Shown here: piece after piece, positions 61,284 to 64,000 of the stretch
Numbering within the stretch: position 1 is the stretch's first letter
Layout of the letters: the number at the start of each line of letters is the position of its first letter
Source of the DNA: Micropterix aruncella
Lineage: Eukaryota > Arthropoda > Insecta > Lepidoptera > Micropterigidae
Assembly: GCA_944548615.1 (NCBI GenBank)
Contig: OX155957.1
Coordinates: 7,057,219-7,121,218 of the forward strand
Reading direction: 5' to 3'
Length of the DNA: 64,000 nt
Made by a program: the position numbers and the translations under genes
The notes under the pieces: model-generated
Database searches by the model: none
What the model saw: the letters and a program-made list of their open reading frames with translations, nothing else
Told to the model about the DNA's origin: nothing

Positions 61284-61307
61284 TCAGTCCGGTTTTTTTT
61301 GGGATGG
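61284..61307 (-). repeat. Solo mariner terminal repeat
   Basis: tcagtccggttttttttggg and the next bases are the reverse complement of the mariner end at 48737-48760, apart from one extra base in the T/A run. No transposase sequence was found next to it, so it is a lone 3' end or the remnant of a deleted copy. Confidence 0.7.
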
Positions 61308-61921
61308 AGGTTGGTACATACAAAAGTTGCTACTTCCGTCATGTACTTGGAAGGTAAGAATACGAAGACTTTTAACTAGAGTATCCAGGAGGACATGCAT
61401 TAAACTTCGGGTTGTCCGCTTTTGGAAAGCAAATTAATATCCGCTGCCAATGCACGTACCTAGGCCTAGGTCCGACGTTCCTAACCCTACATTTCAAAAA
61501 GTGGTTTTAACTTGGATTCTAAATAAATCTAGGAAAGACTGCGAGTAATTATTAAAGGCTTTTTTGTGAACATAACCCTACTTAAGTATAGTATACAAAC
61601 TTACGGATATAATGTATACGTCAATTCCTAGTAACTCTACTTCTATATTATATTAAAATTAGCATTTTAAATTGTCATGTTTTTAATAGAAATTGTTATC
61701 AAGGCAATTCTATGTAAGTATAATTTTTATAATACAAATTTATGTCTAGTATATGACATTTATATATGTATTATTTTAATATGCAAAAATATATATGTTT
61801 AACTATAATTTTATATAACTGTACGTACTCGTATATTGTCAACCATTAATTATTTTAATTGAACTTTTTATTTTTATTTATATTATTGTAACAGATGAGA
61901 ATTGGTTTCACGACAGGAATT
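61308..61921. other. AT-rich DNA, no gene
   Basis: No recognised features. Confidence 0.4.
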
Positions 61922-62653
61922 AAGAGCCCTATCACATATTTTTTCCAGAAAGGCAAGAAAAGTGGATTTTTGGCGTTCTAATTCCAAGAAATGAAGAGAT
62001 TTCTACAAACTTTAATTACTGAATTACCTGGACCATTTCTTGATGTTGACCATAGCGGCCTTTAATTTTAGATATAACGAATATTATTTACTTATTCAGC
62101 CCATTTTCCGAAAGTCGTTATTCGTAAAACGCTCGGAAGGCAAACTTTGAGCTCCTTAATACAGTAATATCACTACAACGAAAACCGTATACTATTTTTT
62201 TTTATGTCCGTCATGTATTCTTGTTGACCATAGCGGCCTTATTTTTTCGTTTTTTGACCACATATCCAAGGTATACATTACTTACAATTACACAAAATTT
62301 AAAAAAAAACTTCCTGTATCATTCTAATTTTCTCAGAAATAAAATAAGATTCTTATATAATACTTATACTATATTAAAGTTCACTCTTTTAGCAATACGA
62401 CATAATATAAATTATTGTCATTAGAAAGGAGAAAACACTGCAAAAAACAATTAGAAATTGTGTATATATTTGCTTGCGCAAGAGAAGAGCGCTCAGTGCC
62501 GCGGTTTTCTCCCAGGGTTGAATAGTTATTTATTTATTTATTTATTTATTTATCCTATCTTTTATAGTTACATCCAAAAAAAAATGCGTTCATTTTTTAA
62601 ACTCATTTTAAAAGAATACCTACGCTATTTTGTAATAGGCCTCTTAACAAACG
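61922..62653 (+). repeat. Element Y, plus-strand copy
   Basis: Inverted partner of 23927-24653 with few differences, including (TTTA)n at 62527-62553 and the frame MCIYLLAQEKSAQCRGFLPG. The class is unknown. There are no terminal inverted repeats in the visible ends. Confidence 0.85.
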
Positions 62654-63240
62654 ACATTAGTACAACCTCAATACAGGTTAATTCCTAGTAGGGTGGTAAA
62701 CCATTATTATGCCAAAGAAATGAAACTCCTTTCTGATCTAGGTTTATATTATGTATACTAAGGGATTTTGTATTAGAGAAGGGATTTTTTGTACTTTGTA
62801 CGGAAAACTGTACAAAGACTGTACTTACTAACTAGAGCTTTTTTCAATGATATTAAAAGAAATATCGACGTCATAACAAATTTCGCTTTCGCGCTCAACC
62901 AACTAAACGATTACTGCTGGCGAAATGATCCAGTTCCACTCTTGTTGCACCAGCCCACCTAACTACATGTATCTAACGCCGCTCATGATAGTCGAGCACG
63001 ATGACCGAGGCTTCGTTGTGTAACCTCTTATTGTATGGGAGGCGTGCTTGAGTCATTGAACTTGTTTTCCCACTAGCTAGCATACTACTCCATAATGCTT
63101 CAAGGAAGAGAGAGTGGAGATGTTTAAATTGATACTATTGTATTGCAAATATAGCGTAGGATTCAAGTGTAATATAATGATTGATGCTACACGATTAGTA
63201 TATTTATTTAATAGAAGGGGTACATCACATTACATTATAT
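62654..63240. other. No gene recognised
   Basis: Mixed sequence. 62925-63060 is slightly GC-richer. No domain recognised. Confidence 0.4.
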
Positions 63241-63243
63241 TAC

Positions 63244-63405
63244 ACTGAATAAAATAATTAAAAAATATTTGTGTATTGTTAGAATCAGATAATATAAATA
63301 GTTAAACTATATAAAAAACTCAATAGCTAAAAGTCTAAGAATAAAATAACAAATAATAATATCTAAAAATGTAAAAAAAACAAAAACAAAAGATTTAATC
63401 AATAG
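63244..63405 (+). repeat. Direct repeat, left copy
   Basis: 'ctgaataaaataattaaaaa', 'gtgtattgttagaatcagat', 'ctaagaataaaa' and 'tatctaaaaat' recur at 63845-64000 in the same order. The pair brackets a Helitron and may be an old tandem duplication with period about 600 bp. Confidence 0.8.
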
Positions 63406-63490
63406 GTAACTATATTTATTGATGCTGTCTCTCAATTCCTATTGTTTTATGTAATATAAAATCAATATAGTCATACAGTCATTTCATAAA

Positions 63491-63710
63491 TCCTACTAAT
63501 ATTATAAACGCGAAAGTTTGTATGTATGTATGGATGTTTGTTACTCTTTCACGCAAAAACTACTGAATGGATTTTGATGAAACTTTGCAATAATATAGCT
63601 TACACATCAGAATAACACATAGGCTATAATTTATAAAGATATATGGTTTTCTATCATCATTATCACAATTTTCCATCACCACGCGGGTGAAACCGCTGGG
63701 CGCAGCTAGT
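63491..63710 (+). mobile_element. Short non-autonomous Helitron, lepidopteran type
   Basis: It starts TCCTACTAATATTATAAACG after A at 63490 and ends gaaaccgctgggcgcagctagt, with a short GC hairpin (gcgggtgaaaccgctgggcgc) before CTAGT. The body has the widespread 'ctctttcacgcaaaaactac' and 'tggattttgatgaaac' blocks. It is 220 bp and non-coding. The flank after CTAGT is A rather than the usual T, so the right edge may be eroded by a base. Confidence 0.88.
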
Positions 63711-63844
63711 ACTCCTATAAAGCTATCATTTATATACAAGCTACTGTAAGTAACAGGTAGTTATAACAAGCGTTTTGCATGATACTAGTTTGAGTATCTT
63801 ACATATTTTAAAGACAAATAGAAAATGTAATGAGTTCAGTATCA

Positions 63845-64000
63845 TAACTGAATAAAATAATTAAAAATATTCGTGTATTGTTAGAATCAGATGACATAAA
63901 CAGTCAAAATATAAAAAAGTCAATAACTAAAAGACTAAGAATAAAAATAGAAATAATATTATCTAAAAATATCAACAAGAAAACAAAAACAATCAATATA
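63845..64000 (+). repeat. Direct repeat, right copy (runs off the window)
   Basis: Partner of 63244-63405 with about 10-15% divergence by eye. It continues to the window end, so its length is unknown. Confidence 0.8.

Overview
This window looks like insect DNA, most probably from a butterfly or moth (Lepidoptera). It is strongly AT-rich. It carries Helitrons with typical lepidopteran ends, many CR1/Jockey-type LINE pieces, a mariner with a D34D-type spacing, a tRNA-derived SINE, and one broken clip-domain/trypsin-like protease locus. No rRNA, operon, CRISPR array or bacterial gene organisation is visible. No complete host gene can be supported. The window is a repeat-dense intergenic region or a very long intron, and almost all recognisable coding sequence belongs to decayed mobile elements. 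Layout: 1-9 kb holds a LINE tail (2.7 kb), a Helitron start (2868), a GAAAAA-rich minisatellite (3.15 kb), a GC-rich repeat (4.2-4.74 kb), a 323-bp duplicated block (5.64 and 6.64 kb), a 42-bp-arm hairpin (8.19 kb) and a 119-bp tandem repeat (8.67 kb). 9.4-13.6 kb holds LINE fragments on both strands and very large (AT)n arrays. 13.6-17.8 kb holds a CRE-containing palindrome, a diverged direct repeat, an unclassified repeat (called X here) split by a perfect 86-bp-arm hairpin element, a SINE and a second hairpin element. 19.9-27.9 kb holds LINE copies, a (TA)n array, one half of a 730-bp element (called Y here) whose inverted copy lies at 61.9 kb, and an internally deleted LINE. 29-37.8 kb holds LINE tails, three more GC-rich repeats and a third hairpin element with target-site duplications. 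38-46 kb holds a possible recursive splice site, two Helitrons in opposite orientation, a fourth and a half hairpin copy, and two SINEs. 47.8-55 kb holds a hairpin-bearing repeat, a dead mariner, and the best-preserved LINE (almost complete endonuclease and reverse transcriptase). Just upstream of that LINE is an unexplained reading frame made of seven hydrophobic 27-30-residue repeats. 56.8-64 kb holds LINE tails, the protease/clip pseudogene, a YqaJ-type nuclease pseudogene, a tRNA-like sequence, the second Y copy and a 220-bp Helitron. There is no gene pathway here. The relationships are those of nested insertions: hairpin elements have landed inside repeat X and inside the GC-rich repeat, and a LINE tail replaces the 3' part of the mariner. 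The observations most worth following are the hairpin elements with 13-14 bp target duplications (retroposon-like behaviour), the hydrophobic repeat frame with only multiple-of-three length changes, and the candidate recursive splice site.
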